Assembly: GCF_024733555.1 (NCBI RefSeq)
Contig: NZ_JANIOF010000003.1
Location: forward strand, 248,001-312,000
Length of the DNA: 64,000 nt
Source: Paenibacillus sp. SC116
GTDB lineage: Bacteria > Bacillota > Bacilli > Paenibacillales > Paenibacillaceae
Reading direction: 5' to 3'
In this document: positions 1-8,307 of the stretch, piece by piece
How the letters are laid out: each line of letters starts with the position of its first letter
Numbering within the stretch: position 1 is the first letter of the stretch
Program-made: the position numbers and the translations under genes
The notes under the pieces: model-generated
What the model saw: only the letters and a program-made list of their open reading frames with translations
What the model was told of the DNA's origin: nothing
The model's database searches: none

Positions 1-137
1 ATGAGACTGGTGCTTATGATACTCAAAAAAATAGACAGTATGTCTGTGGATACATTGGTAATCCAGCTCTAGGTGGATACACTATATACTGCTGTCGCTC
101 TGAAAGTGCTTGCAGCAGCTCAAATGACCACTGCTAA
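1..137 (+). CDS. C-terminus of a Cys-rich peptide precursor (5' truncated)
   Basis: The frame is open from base 3 to a TAA at 135-137 and gives the last 44 residues of a small protein whose start lies outside the window. The tail has five cysteines in 30 residues, including a CC pair and a terminal Cys, with many Gly, Ser and Tyr (segment YVCGYIGNPALGG, then YTIYCCRSESAC). It sits directly upstream of two thioredoxin-like and two MauE-like genes and an ABC exporter, the setting expected for an exported disulfide- or thioether-containing peptide. I do not recognise the family. It could be a bacteriocin core, a lanthipeptide core (Ser/Thr precede the cysteines) or an unrelated small Cys-rich protein. 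The upstream sequence would decide. Confidence 0.55.
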   Translation, partial: ETGAYDTQKNRQYVCGYIGNPALGGYTIYCCRSESACSSSNDHC

Positions 138-289
138 TATTAGCATTCAGCATTGACATGTAATCTTAACTATTAAGTACTAAAAATTAAAAACTAAAAC
201 TCCCCTATAAATAGTGCAATATTGTTACATATCATTATAATATGTATGCACCTAGAAGTCTAATTATTTGTTGACAGGAGAAATGCAAA

Positions 290-733
290 TTGATTGACTT
301 GTTTATCGGAATAATGATTACAAGTACAGCAGTAATTATATATATATATTTATTGGTGAAGATTAAAAGAGATGAGTTGTTTACTAGTAAAGCTGTGAAA
401 TCAACAAATTTCCATAAAGAATTAAAGCAATACCAAGGATATGTAATTTGTGCAGAAAAAAGTACTATCCTTTATGAAGTTAGTTTATTAAGGCATGTAA
501 CAGATACCATTAAAAAGATGGAAGAGTGCTTATTAATTGATGTAACGATTGAAAGCAAGAACAATGAAATAGATACAAACTTCATATATGATCATCGTGT
601 TAAAAATATACCTAGTATTTTACATATTACTGATGAAGGAACAAAAGAAGTTGTTAACCTTGGAGAACTGATGAATCAGAAAAATAAAATTATTGTTAAA
701 AGATTAGAAAATATACTTAGACAGGTAAAATAA
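290..733 (+). CDS. Membrane-anchored thioredoxin-fold protein with degenerate active site
   Basis: Protein of 147 residues with one N-terminal membrane segment (about residues 4-23) and a soluble domain predicted outside the membrane. A beta-strand followed by an Ile-Pro (residues 107-108, NIPSILHITDEG) resembles the cis-proline loop of TlpA/MauD-type thioredoxins. The expected CxxC is replaced by a single Cys54 (ICAEKS), so a normal dithiol exchange is unlikely. The start is TTG, chosen because ACAGGAG lies 9 bases upstream; a TATAAT-like hexamer at 236-241 could be its -10 box. It is followed after 2 bases by the first MauE-like gene, so the two are probably cotranslated. The fold assignment is by pattern only. 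Confidence 0.6.
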   Translation: MIDLFIGIMITSTAVIIYIYLLVKIKRDELFTSKAVKSTNFHKELKQYQGYVICAEKSTILYEVSLLRHVTDTIKKMEECLLIDVTIESKNNEIDTNFIYDHRVKNIPSILHITDEGTKEVVNLGELMNQKNKIIVKRLENILRQVK

Positions 734-735
734 CT

Positions 736-1158
736 ATGGAAAATTTATTACTAATAATAGTCAAAATCGGATATGTAATTCTAGGGATTGTTTATTTAAA
801 AAGTAGTATGACCAAATTAAAAAAACCATTTATGTTTTATATAGCTCTTGAGGAGTATAACGTAATAAAGAACAAGAAATTACTTATTGTATTTACACCT
901 TTTTTAATCGTTTGTGAGCTAGTGCTGTCCTTATTGTTAGTAACGACAATTTTTCCGAAAAGCATGCTTATTCTAGGTGTCTTTATACAATTTTTTTATA
1001 TACTAATTATGTTAATTAATATGAATAAAGAATTCTCCATGAACTGTAACTGTTTTGCTTTAAATGTACCCAAAAAATTATCTACCAAAAAATTATTAAC
1101 TAATATCTATTTGCTGATATCTATTGTGCTGTTATATGGATTAGAGATTAGGGCCTGA
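736..1158 (+). CDS. MauE/DoxX-type redox-associated membrane protein (first copy)
   Basis: A 140-residue, four-helix membrane protein with the MauE signature: an early helix with a KL/SG-type turn, a hydrophobic core, and a CxC motif (Cys104, Cys106 in NCNCF) on a loop before the last helix. MauE proteins pair with a thioredoxin-like MauD in methylamine dehydrogenase maturation, where many disulfides must form; similar proteins are thought to move electrons to or from an extracytoplasmic thioredoxin. Here it lies between two thioredoxin-fold genes, which fits that role. It follows the previous stop by 2 bases and has only a weak ribosome binding site, so translational coupling is likely. Confidence 0.7.
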   Translation: MENLLLIIVKIGYVILGIVYLKSSMTKLKKPFMFYIALEEYNVIKNKKLLIVFTPFLIVCELVLSLLLVTTIFPKSMLILGVFIQFFYILIMLINMNKEFSMNCNCFALNVPKKLSTKKLLTNIYLLISIVLLYGLEIRA

Positions 1159-1193
1159 TAAGTTAACTCTATAGTCGTGGCAGAATAGAAAGG

Positions 1194-1739
1194 ATGATTT
1201 TATTGTATGTTCTAGGATTGATTTTCAGTATCTCGGTAAGTTTTTTGTTCATATTCTCGGGTTTTCTAAAGTTATTTGCCTGGAAAGAATCAGCCGTTTT
1301 TATGGAAAAAATAGATATTATACCTAAAAAAATCGCCCGTCCTATTGGATTGCTTATTCCTTTTGTAGAAATAGCAGTTGCTGTATTATTATTGGTTGCA
1401 AGTAATAATATCTTAGTGTTTATTCTAACTGCTATTTTAATTGTTGTGTTGATTTCGATTAATTTCAAAGCTGTATTAGAGAAAAAACAAACGGATTGTT
1501 TCTGTTTAGGGAAGCTAATTAACACAAAGACTGGTTATGGTGGTTTAGTACAATGCTTTTTGCTACTATTGAGCATAATTCCTAGTTTCCTATTTAGTGG
1601 AACATTCACTGCATTTGATATACTTAATTTAGAATCAATCCAAATACTGACAATTTTAGCAACTTCAATATTGTGGACAATAAGTTTAATAACAATAAGA
1701 AAAGTGATTGAGATTTTATATGCTCCTGCTAATGGATGA
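1194..1739 (+). CDS. MauE/DoxX-type redox-associated membrane protein (second copy)
   Basis: A 181-residue, four-to-five-helix membrane protein. It has the typical MauE pattern of FSGFLKLFAW near the N-terminus, a second-helix VEI segment and a CxC motif (Cys102, Cys104 in DCFCLGK). It is paralogous in plan but not close in sequence to the copy just upstream. Two MauE-type proteins in one operon suggest that each serves one of the two thioredoxin-fold partners. The ATG at 1194 overlaps its own Shine-Dalgarno (AAAGG), so the in-frame TTG at 1203 may be the real start. The operon continues 29 bases downstream. Confidence 0.75.
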   Translation: MILLYVLGLIFSISVSFLFIFSGFLKLFAWKESAVFMEKIDIIPKKIARPIGLLIPFVEIAVAVLLLVASNNILVFILTAILIVVLISINFKAVLEKKQTDCFCLGKLINTKTGYGGLVQCFLLLLSIIPSFLFSGTFTAFDILNLESIQILTILATSILWTISLITIRKVIEILYAPANG

Positions 1740-1768
1740 TGAATGTTAAGCTGAGGTGAGATGAAAAA

Positions 1769-2317
1769 ATGGAGATAAATCAACAAATCATAGTGGCTTT
1801 ACTAATTATCATATTTGTTTTTATTATTATACAATTTGCGATCATATCAAAATATAAAACTGTGAAAAATAAAGAGATAGGGCTTGAAATAAACGAAAAG
1901 ATACCGAATTTTGATTTTGGGGATATAAAAGGAAGGTCAGGCCATATAGACCAGTTATTATCTAGGAATATAAGACTCTTAATTATGCTCGATGGTAATT
2001 GTGAGGAATGCTCCAAAGTTATTAATCTTTTAAAGGCCATGGATACGAACTATTTAGAAGAAATCAAGTTAGTTCTAGTAAAGGCAGAATATAATTATGA
2101 AAAAATGGCAGGCTCTGTTTTGGAGGGGAGTGCTATTTATGTTGAGCCTACAGTTATTTTTGATAGATTAAGGGTGAATAGTTTTCCTTATTACTTAAAA
2201 GTAAACGATGAAGGAAAAGTGATAAGTAAAGGTCATGCCTTACCACATAATGTTATAGATCTTGTTACGAGCACCACTACTACAACTCACAATTCAATAG
2301 AATCCTCAGTAGGTTAA
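1769..2317 (+). CDS. TlpA/MauD-like membrane-anchored thioredoxin
   Basis: A 182-residue protein with one N-terminal membrane anchor (about residues 7-27) and an extracytoplasmic thioredoxin domain. Visible are a CEEC active site (Cys78-Cys81, in LDGNCEECSKV) and the cis-proline at Pro140 (VNSFPYYLKVNDEG). The arrangement matches the TlpA/ResA/MauD group, which reduce, oxidise or isomerise Cys residues in exported proteins. With the neighbouring MauE-like genes it makes a complete electron relay across the membrane. The ribosome binding site GAGGTGAG lies 8 bases upstream. The likely substrate is the Cys-rich peptide at the window edge, an inference from position. Confidence 0.75.
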   Translation: MEINQQIIVALLIIIFVFIIIQFAIISKYKTVKNKEIGLEINEKIPNFDFGDIKGRSGHIDQLLSRNIRLLIMLDGNCEECSKVINLLKAMDTNYLEEIKLVLVKAEYNYEKMAGSVLEGSAIYVEPTVIFDRLRVNSFPYYLKVNDEGKVISKGHALPHNVIDLVTSTTTTTHNSIESSVG

Positions 2318-2411
2318 TCAAGGGCAAAAAACATACATAGATTATTTTTTAACTGATACTAGAGAGTATTAATGAAAGGTTTAGAAAATTCATGGTGTGA
2401 GAAGGTGGGAA

Positions 2412-4244
2412 ATGAGACAGGTCGTAAAGGAAAATGCATTTATTAATTTCATGAAAACGCAAGTATACTTTCTGAAATTAATATATAAAGAACACCCAAA
2501 AGGTTTTATTCTTTTTTTTGTTCTCTCATTGAGTACCTCTGTTATTCCTCCAATAGTAATCTTACTGAATAAAGAGATTATAGATACACTAACGCTGCTG
2601 AATAATAATTCAGATGCGCTCAAGGTTGCAATATTTTTAATAGCTGGTCTGTTTCTAGTTCAATATATTTCTGCATTGTTAGGGAATATATTAGAGTACG
2701 TATTTTTTAAGATCTCACAGACAGTTAGTTTTGTTCTGCAAAAATTAATGAAGCACAAGCTAATTGAAATACCGTTAGAGGAATATGAGGATAGTCATTT
2801 TTTTGATAATGTTAATTTAGCTAATATTGCTCTGAATGGCAATGGAATAAAAGTAGTTAGTAGTGTAATTAGTATTATAGGTAATATTATATCTTTAATA
2901 GCAATTCTGGGGTTATTACTCTCCATACATTGGTCAATGCCCATAGCCTTATTTATATCTACTTTACCTGGTGTCATATTAATTTTTATAGCAAAAAGAA
3001 AGAAATATGCAGTAAACAGAAAAACATCCCCCCAGAGTAGAGAATTAAGTTTTACTGATGGCTTGTTTTTGAATAGAAGCGCCATTAGTGAAATTAAAGT
3101 ATATGGAACAGGTAACTACTTGATTGAAAAATGGTCCAACATATTTAAGTATATTCAAACTAACAATATGGGTGTAGCATACTGGGAATGTAAGACAAAA
3201 TCAATAGCTGTGCTGATCTTACAGTTATCTAGCTTAGGTGTTTCTTTATTACTTGTTTCTCAGATTTACAGTAATCAACTTTCGATTGGTTCTTATGTTG
3301 CATTACTTGGTGCAGTGACTTCTGTTCAGGGAATTTTCGGCATGATAGGTGGCAATCTAGGTTCTATTTTCGAAACAGCAATTTATAATAACGCATTGAT
3401 GAAAATAATAAATTATTCAAATGAGTCGGTACATGATAAATCTTCACCAAAAGATGTAGGTAGTATTGAAAGTATATCTCTTGATAATGTTTCATTCTAC
3501 TACCCCAAATCCGATGCTATGGCACTAAATAAGGTATCTTTTACAATTAATAAGGGTGAAAAAATATCAATTGTTGGATACAATGGCTCTGGAAAAACAA
3601 CCCTGGTTAAGTGTATTCTAGGACTATATCAAGTGAATGATGGAGAAATAAAAATTAATAATGTAAACATAGCAAAAATCAATCAAGAAAAATACTTCAA
3701 ACTAATATCTGTTCTATTTCAAGATTTTAGCAGGTTCAAATATGATGTGAGGGAAAACGTAGCACTTGGTGATTTGTCCAAGTTGAAAAATGATGAAGAA
3801 ATTTATGAAATGTTACAAAAAGTAGGTTTATATGAAAAAGTATTTAATTTTGAACATAAACTAGACACTTACTTAACTAAAGAAATACCTAATGGAAGTG
3901 AACTTTCAGGTGGTGAATGGCAAAGGGTTGCTTTAGCTCGAGGTTTTCTAAGAGATGCAGACCTAATGATATTGGATGAGCCTACTGCAGCGTTAGACCC
4001 CATAAATGAGCTCAAACTTTTCGAGCTTTTTCACAGTTTATCTAGAGACAAAACCACGATTACAATTTCACATAGAATTGGTCCTACAAAATACTCGGAT
4101 AAAATAATTGTTATGGATCAAGGAAAAATCGTTGAAGCTGGAAACTATGATTATCTTATGAGTCTGAAGGGCCTGTACTATGAAATGTACATGTCTCAAA
4201 TGAAATTTTATCAGGATAGTAGAGTAGAGGAAGGTGTAATGTGA
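2412..4244 (+). CDS. ABC exporter, fused membrane and ATPase domains
   Basis: About 610 residues: an N-terminal six-helix exporter domain followed by an ATPase domain with Walker A GYNGSGKTT (near residue 390), signature LSGGEWQR (near 500), Walker B and D-loop LDEPTAALD (near 520) and the H-switch SHR (near 552). It lacks the N-terminal C39 peptidase domain found in many bacteriocin exporters, so any leader peptide must be removed by another enzyme. It resembles lantibiotic-type (NisT/SpaT-like) exporters in length and plan. The start is the ATG with AAGGTGGG just upstream rather than a GTG 15 bases earlier. The stop overlaps the next start by 4 bases. Confidence 0.8.
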   Translation: MRQVVKENAFINFMKTQVYFLKLIYKEHPKGFILFFVLSLSTSVIPPIVILLNKEIIDTLTLLNNNSDALKVAIFLIAGLFLVQYISALLGNILEYVFFKISQTVSFVLQKLMKHKLIEIPLEEYEDSHFFDNVNLANIALNGNGIKVVSSVISIIGNIISLIAILGLLLSIHWSMPIALFISTLPGVILIFIAKRKKYAVNRKTSPQSRELSFTDGLFLNRSAISEIKVYGTGNYLIEKWSNIFKYIQTNNMGVAYWECKTKSIAVLILQLSSLGVSLLLVSQIYSNQLSIGSYVALLGAVTSVQGIFGMIGGNLGSIFETAIYNNALMKIINYSNESVHDKSSPKDVGSIESISLDNVSFYYPKSDAMALNKVSFTINKGEKISIVGYNGSGKTTLVKCILGLYQVNDGEIKINNVNIAKINQEKYFKLISVLFQDFSRFKYDVRENVALGDLSKLKNDEEIYEMLQKVGLYEKVFNFEHKLDTYLTKEIPNGSELSGGEWQRVALARGFLRDADLMILDEPTAALDPINELKLFELFHSLSRDKTTITISHRIGPTKYSDKIIVMDQGKIVEAGNYDYLMSLKGLYYEMYMSQMKFYQDSRVEEGVM

Positions 4245-5005
4245 AAGAAAAAAAAGTTGTCTTGTCCATAAAAAATTTACAAAAAACATATACTGGGATA
4301 GGCTATGAGGTTAAAGCATTAAGGAAGACATCCTTTGACTTATACAGTGGAGAATTCGTTGCTATTATGGGCACGAGTGGTTCAGGAAAAAGTACACTGC
4401 TGAATATACTAGGTGCGCTAGATGAACCTAACGGAGGAACAATTACACTCAATGGAAATGTAAAAGAAAATATTTTTTCCGAGCCCAACGCTACTCACTA
4501 TCGAAGTGAGAACATAGGGTTTATTTTTCAATCTTATAATTTATTAAAAGATTTATCGGTAGAAGAAAATATAGCGCTACCTCTCATATTGAAAAATATA
4601 GACGCGAATGAAATCGACGAAAAGGTTACTCAGATGTTGGAGATTACAGGATTAAAAAAATGGAGAAAGCACCGTCCTGTACAGCTTTCTGGTGGGCAGC
4701 AGCAAAGAGTTGCCATTGGGAGAGCCTTAATTACTTCACCGCCGATTATATTAGCAGATGAGCCGACAGGAAACTTGGATTTCAATACTTCTACTGACAT
4801 CTTGAATGTGTTAGTGGATATGAAAAACAGATTCAATCAGAGCATTATATTAGTAACACATGATCCTATCGTAGCTACGTTTGCTGATCGGATATTCTTT
4901 TTCCATGATGGGCAAATTGTAGACCAATATAAGTGTTCTGATCGTGATAAAGATATGGGGGAAATATTAGAGAAATTTAAAACGATAATGGAGAAATCTC
5001 AATGA
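4241..5005 (+). CDS. ABC transporter ATP-binding protein, MacB/LolD type
   Basis: A 254-residue ATPase with Walker A GTSGSGKST (about residue 44), signature LSGGQQQRVAIGRAL (about 148) and Walker B ILADEPTGNLD (about 170). This set is characteristic of ATPases that work with FtsX-like permeases (MacB, LolD, BceA). The GTG start lies inside the ATGTGA junction with the exporter gene, and its own end overlaps the permease start by ATGA, so the three transport genes are coupled. Its partner is the permease immediately downstream. The job is probably immunity or secretion of the peptide of this cluster. Confidence 0.85.
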   Translation: MKEKKVVLSIKNLQKTYTGIGYEVKALRKTSFDLYSGEFVAIMGTSGSGKSTLLNILGALDEPNGGTITLNGNVKENIFSEPNATHYRSENIGFIFQSYNLLKDLSVEENIALPLILKNIDANEIDEKVTQMLEITGLKKWRKHRPVQLSGGQQQRVAIGRALITSPPIILADEPTGNLDFNTSTDILNVLVDMKNRFNQSIILVTHDPIVATFADRIFFFHDGQIVDQYKCSDRDKDMGEILEKFKTIMEKSQ

Positions 5006-7497
5006 TAAAATCGATTACGGGATTGGCGATGCGATTTTTTCAAGCTAATAAATTTCTGGCAATTTCCTCAATTTTGAGTATTATGCTTTCGTTTTCTTTG
5101 ATTATTACTATGGCTGTATTTGCTGATAATGGAAAGCAGTCACTAGAAAGTGAAGTAAAGAAAATGTACGGCGATATGGACTTGTCTGTAGGTTATAATC
5201 CGGAACAAAATAAAGTGATTGATTCATCCCTGTTAGAGAAGATTACCAAACGCGAACATGTACAAGAGTTCTCTGGTGTACTGGTTAATCGATTACAAGT
5301 AAACGAACTTAACACCCACATTTACACGGTCGGTGTTGAAAGTGATAGTCTTGCGAAGAGCAGATATCATTTTTCTAACTCTATATCTGATAATGAGGTT
5401 GCGTTAAATCAATCTTTAGCTAAAGCTTTGAATGTTGCAGTAGGAGATCGCATTTTAATAGAAAATAAAGAACACACTGTGAAAGAAGTTTTGGAGGATC
5501 TAGTCGCTACTGGTCTGACCCCAGATATATTACTTTTATCCAGAAGCAATATGCAACAAATTGTTCTTGAAAAGACTGGAGTAAACAATGAAGCCACATA
5601 TGTGCTTGTTAAAGCGAAGCCTGAAACGGATATCATTGCATTAGCTAACTCTATTAAACAGTTAGATTCTGAAATAAGAATTGACATAGCACAAGAAAAT
5701 GAGTTTCTAAAAAACAACCTACAGTCATTGACAGTGTTTATGTTGGTAGTAGCCGTACTAGTACTAATTGTTACGTCCCTATTCATAGTCTCCAACTTTG
5801 ATGCTTTTTTGTATAAATACAATAATCAAATGGCCATTATGCGTTCTATAGGAGCAACAACGGGGCAACTATTTAAAGTTCTGTTTATCCAATACAGTGT
5901 AATGAATCTTGTAGGGGCATCCTTAGGCTTGTTTCTGGCAAGAATAAGCAATCAGTTTTTGCAAGAATGGTTTGTTACGTTATTTTCTTTCGAAAGCAAT
6001 GTTTCTAATTTTAATTATAAAATAGCAATTATGGTAACCATTATAGGTCTTATTATTGTTCAATTATTTATGCTTATTCCAGCCTATAGAACTTCGAAAA
6101 TATTGCCGTTAATGATTGTTCAACAAAATGAGGAAATCGATTTTTCCAATAGTCGCTTTAAAAAAAGAGTAGGACAAGCTCTGATTATAAGTAGTATTTT
6201 CTTTGTTTTTGTTGGGTTTTCTCACAGTGCAGAAGAACCTCAGCCTATCTATTTTTTACTCGCTGCTCTGCTATTAATAATAGGGATATTCCGACTGTTC
6301 CCAATATATCTAACCCCAATGTTAAATAGAGTATCACCGATATTAAAGTTATTGTTGGGCAACGTATCTTACGTTGCTATAAGAAATGTTATCCCACAAG
6401 TAAGAAAAAACACGTTTATTATTTTGATTATTAGTGTGATGATGATGATTGTCGTCTTCGGCTCAACTTTATTCAAGACGATACAAACTAATGAAGAACA
6501 ATTTCTGAAAGAACAATATCCAACAAGTATCGTGGTGAAAAGTCGTCTAGGTTACAATTCCACCATTGATCTATTAGAAATTAGAGAAACGATTAGAAAA
6601 ACACCTGGTGTAGAAGCGGCAAGTACGCTAAGTACAGTATCTTCGGCTAGATTGAAGCAAGGTGAAAAATATATTTCTTTCAATTATGCCTTGGCAGATC
6701 TCAAGCAAATGCAGGACAATGGGTTGTTGCCATCAACTCCCTCTGAGTTATCCGATAACAGCATAATAATAACAAAGAACTTTGCAGATAAATACAGCCT
6801 GAAAGATGGAGATGAAATTGAACTTGGTCTATATTCTGAACCAGAACAGCGTGTATTGCCAGCGAGCAAAGTAACGGTAGCAAGCGTCGTTGAGCAGTTA
6901 CCAGGCTCACCTATTGAAGCTTATATGGATTGGGAGAACACAACGTATAAGCAAAAATCGATCGTTTTTAATAAAGTATTTGTAAGTTCAATTGATGAAG
7001 CAGCAGCACTGGCTCAATTAGAAAAATTGAACCAGCAGTATCCGGCACAGCTGCAAATCAGCAGTTATAATCAGTCGATTGAGAAGTCCAATCAAATGTT
7101 TGTACAAAGATGGTCCATATTTATTGTTGTTTTAGTCATCATTTTGTTATGTGTCATAATAGGTGTGTTCAATTCATTACTGAATAATATACAATCAAAG
7201 CGAAAAGAGTTTGCTTTATTGCGAACGATATCTGTTAGTACAAATGGAATATTACGAATTATATTGACTCAAGTTATTGTTTATATCTCTATTGGTTTGG
7301 CGCTGGGCCTTGTAATAGGAATGTTAATGACTTTTGTCGTTGGTTTGATTGATTTTGGAACCATGCATTTTGATTTCCAATTAGTTTCTCTTGTTTCAAT
7401 TTTTATGTTGGGCATGGTATTCATCATATTCATTCCTTTTGCCCGAGCAATGGGCAAGCAAAGTATAACAGCAGAGCTGACAAGAGATAATAAATAG
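5002..7497 (+). CDS. FtsX-family ABC permease
   Basis: An 831-residue permease with an N-terminal membrane helix (about residues 18-40), a large extracytoplasmic MacB-like domain to about residue 240, then an FtsX block of helices (about 243-365), further helices near 390-490, a second external domain and a final FtsX block (about 710-825). This ten-helix plan is typical of permeases for peptide resistance or lipoprotein/peptide handling. It starts at an ATGA overlap with its ATPase. A terminator follows, so this is the last gene of the AT-rich operon. Immunity against the cluster's own peptide is the simplest role, but that is inferred. Confidence 0.8.
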   Translation: MIKSITGLAMRFFQANKFLAISSILSIMLSFSLIITMAVFADNGKQSLESEVKKMYGDMDLSVGYNPEQNKVIDSSLLEKITKREHVQEFSGVLVNRLQVNELNTHIYTVGVESDSLAKSRYHFSNSISDNEVALNQSLAKALNVAVGDRILIENKEHTVKEVLEDLVATGLTPDILLLSRSNMQQIVLEKTGVNNEATYVLVKAKPETDIIALANSIKQLDSEIRIDIAQENEFLKNNLQSLTVFMLVVAVLVLIVTSLFIVSNFDAFLYKYNNQMAIMRSIGATTGQLFKVLFIQYSVMNLVGASLGLFLARISNQFLQEWFVTLFSFESNVSNFNYKIAIMVTIIGLIIVQLFMLIPAYRTSKILPLMIVQQNEEIDFSNSRFKKRVGQALIISSIFFVFVGFSHSAEEPQPIYFLLAALLLIIGIFRLFPIYLTPMLNRVSPILKLLLGNVSYVAIRNVIPQVRKNTFIILIISVMMMIVVFGSTLFKTIQTNEEQFLKEQYPTSIVVKSRLGYNSTIDLLEIRETIRKTPGVEAASTLSTVSSARLKQGEKYISFNYALADLKQMQDNGLLPSTPSELSDNSIIITKNFADKYSLKDGDEIELGLYSEPEQRVLPASKVTVASVVEQLPGSPIEAYMDWENTTYKQKSIVFNKVFVSSIDEAAALAQLEKLNQQYPAQLQISSYNQSIEKSNQMFVQRWSIFIVVLVIILLCVIIGVFNSLLNNIQSKRKEFALLRTISVSTNGILRIILTQVIVYISIGLALGLVIGMLMTFVVGLIDFGTMHFDFQLVSLVSIFMLGMVFIIFIPFARAMGKQSITAELTRDNK

Positions 7498-7558
7498 ATA
7501 TTATTTGCTGATTAATGATAATAATTCTATTAAATCAAAAGTAGATAGAAAAGCCATT

Positions 7559-7596
7559 AGAAGCAGGGCAGCCATTGGTTAAACCTGCTTCTTTTC
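7559..7596 (+). terminator. Rho-independent terminator of the peptide/redox operon
   Basis: A 9-bp stem AGAAGCAGG / CCTGCTTCT (7559-7567 with 7584-7592) is followed by TTTTC. It sits 60 bases after the permease stop. The rest of the 355-base gap up to 7853 holds no convincing gene. Confidence 0.75.
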
Positions 7597-7792
7597 TATG
7601 TTGTACTTGAAATATTGGTACGTGGGTAGAAGCGAAAGAATGCTGTGTTTGTCTAGGTAGTTGTCGTGGTCTTTTTTTAAAAAATTTGCCCGCTTGAAAG
7701 TGAGGCAAACAAACGATAATTTCTATTTGCTGATTTGGTCATCGTAGACCTCCTAATAAATAAAAGTAGTTTGTAACGGGGAGGATAGATTT

Positions 7793-7831
7793 ATGCTCAA
7801 TTGGTTAGTTCGTTTAAGTCCAATGATGTGA
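7793..7831 (+). CDS. Possible 12-codon leader peptide
   Basis: An ATG with a strong GGGGAGG 8 bases upstream opens a 12-codon frame (MLNWLVRLSPMM) ending in TGA, 22 bases before the VOC gene. It may be a leader peptide, a remnant of a lost gene or chance. Only the ribosome binding site argues for translation. Confidence 0.25.
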   Translation: MLNWLVRLSPMM

Positions 7832-7853
7832 AAATAAAGCTAAGGAACATACT

Positions 7854-8225
7854 ATGAGTATAGGGGCGTTTTCTGTAAGTTTAACCGTTAAAGATATTCA
7901 GCAATCCAAACAATTTTACGAGAAGCTTGGCTTTCATGCTTTTACCGGAGATATCACACAGAACTGGCTCATTATGCAGAACGGCGATTGTACGATTGGT
8001 TTGTTTCAGGGCATGTTTGATAAAAACATATTAACGTTTAATCCCGGCTGGAACAACAAAGCGGAAGAAATAAATCCATTCAAAGACGTAAGGGAGCTGC
8101 AAGAGGAGTTCCGCAGTAAGGGAATATCTATTATTAACGATGGTGTGTCCATCTCAGAAGGACCAGCTAGTTTTGTCATTGAAGATCCAGATGGCAATAC
8201 CATTCTTATCGATCAGCACAGATAG
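7854..8225 (+). CDS. VOC (glyoxalase/bleomycin-resistance) family protein
   Basis: A 123-residue protein with the vicinal-oxygen-chelate pattern: an N-terminal FSVSLTVKDIQQSKQFYEKLGF motif and a C-terminal FVIEDPDGNTILIDQH ending in the conserved metal-ligand Glu/Asp strand. Such proteins are dimeric metalloenzymes or drug-binding proteins; the substrate cannot be told from sequence. It is a single-gene unit with AAGGAA upstream and a strong terminator downstream. Confidence 0.85.
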   Translation: MSIGAFSVSLTVKDIQQSKQFYEKLGFHAFTGDITQNWLIMQNGDCTIGLFQGMFDKNILTFNPGWNNKAEEINPFKDVRELQEEFRSKGISIINDGVSISEGPASFVIEDPDGNTILIDQHR

Positions 8226-8263
8226 AATGGACAGGTTCTTATTTGAGTACATACTTAGTTAGG

Positions 8264-8306
8264 CGGAGCGTTATCAGGGGAATTCCCTTGAAACGCTCCG
8301 TTTTTT
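8264..8306 (+). terminator. Rho-independent terminator after the VOC gene
   Basis: A perfect 9-bp stem CGGAGCGTT / AACGCTCCG with a further inner GGG/CCC helix is followed by six T. The opposing gene ends at 8308, so it separates two convergent units. Confidence 0.85.
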
Positions 8307-8307
8307 A

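Noticed and set aside
2397..2411. GTG start of the peptide exporter at 2397
   Set aside because: It has no ribosome binding site; the ATG at 2412 is preceded by AAGGTGGG.
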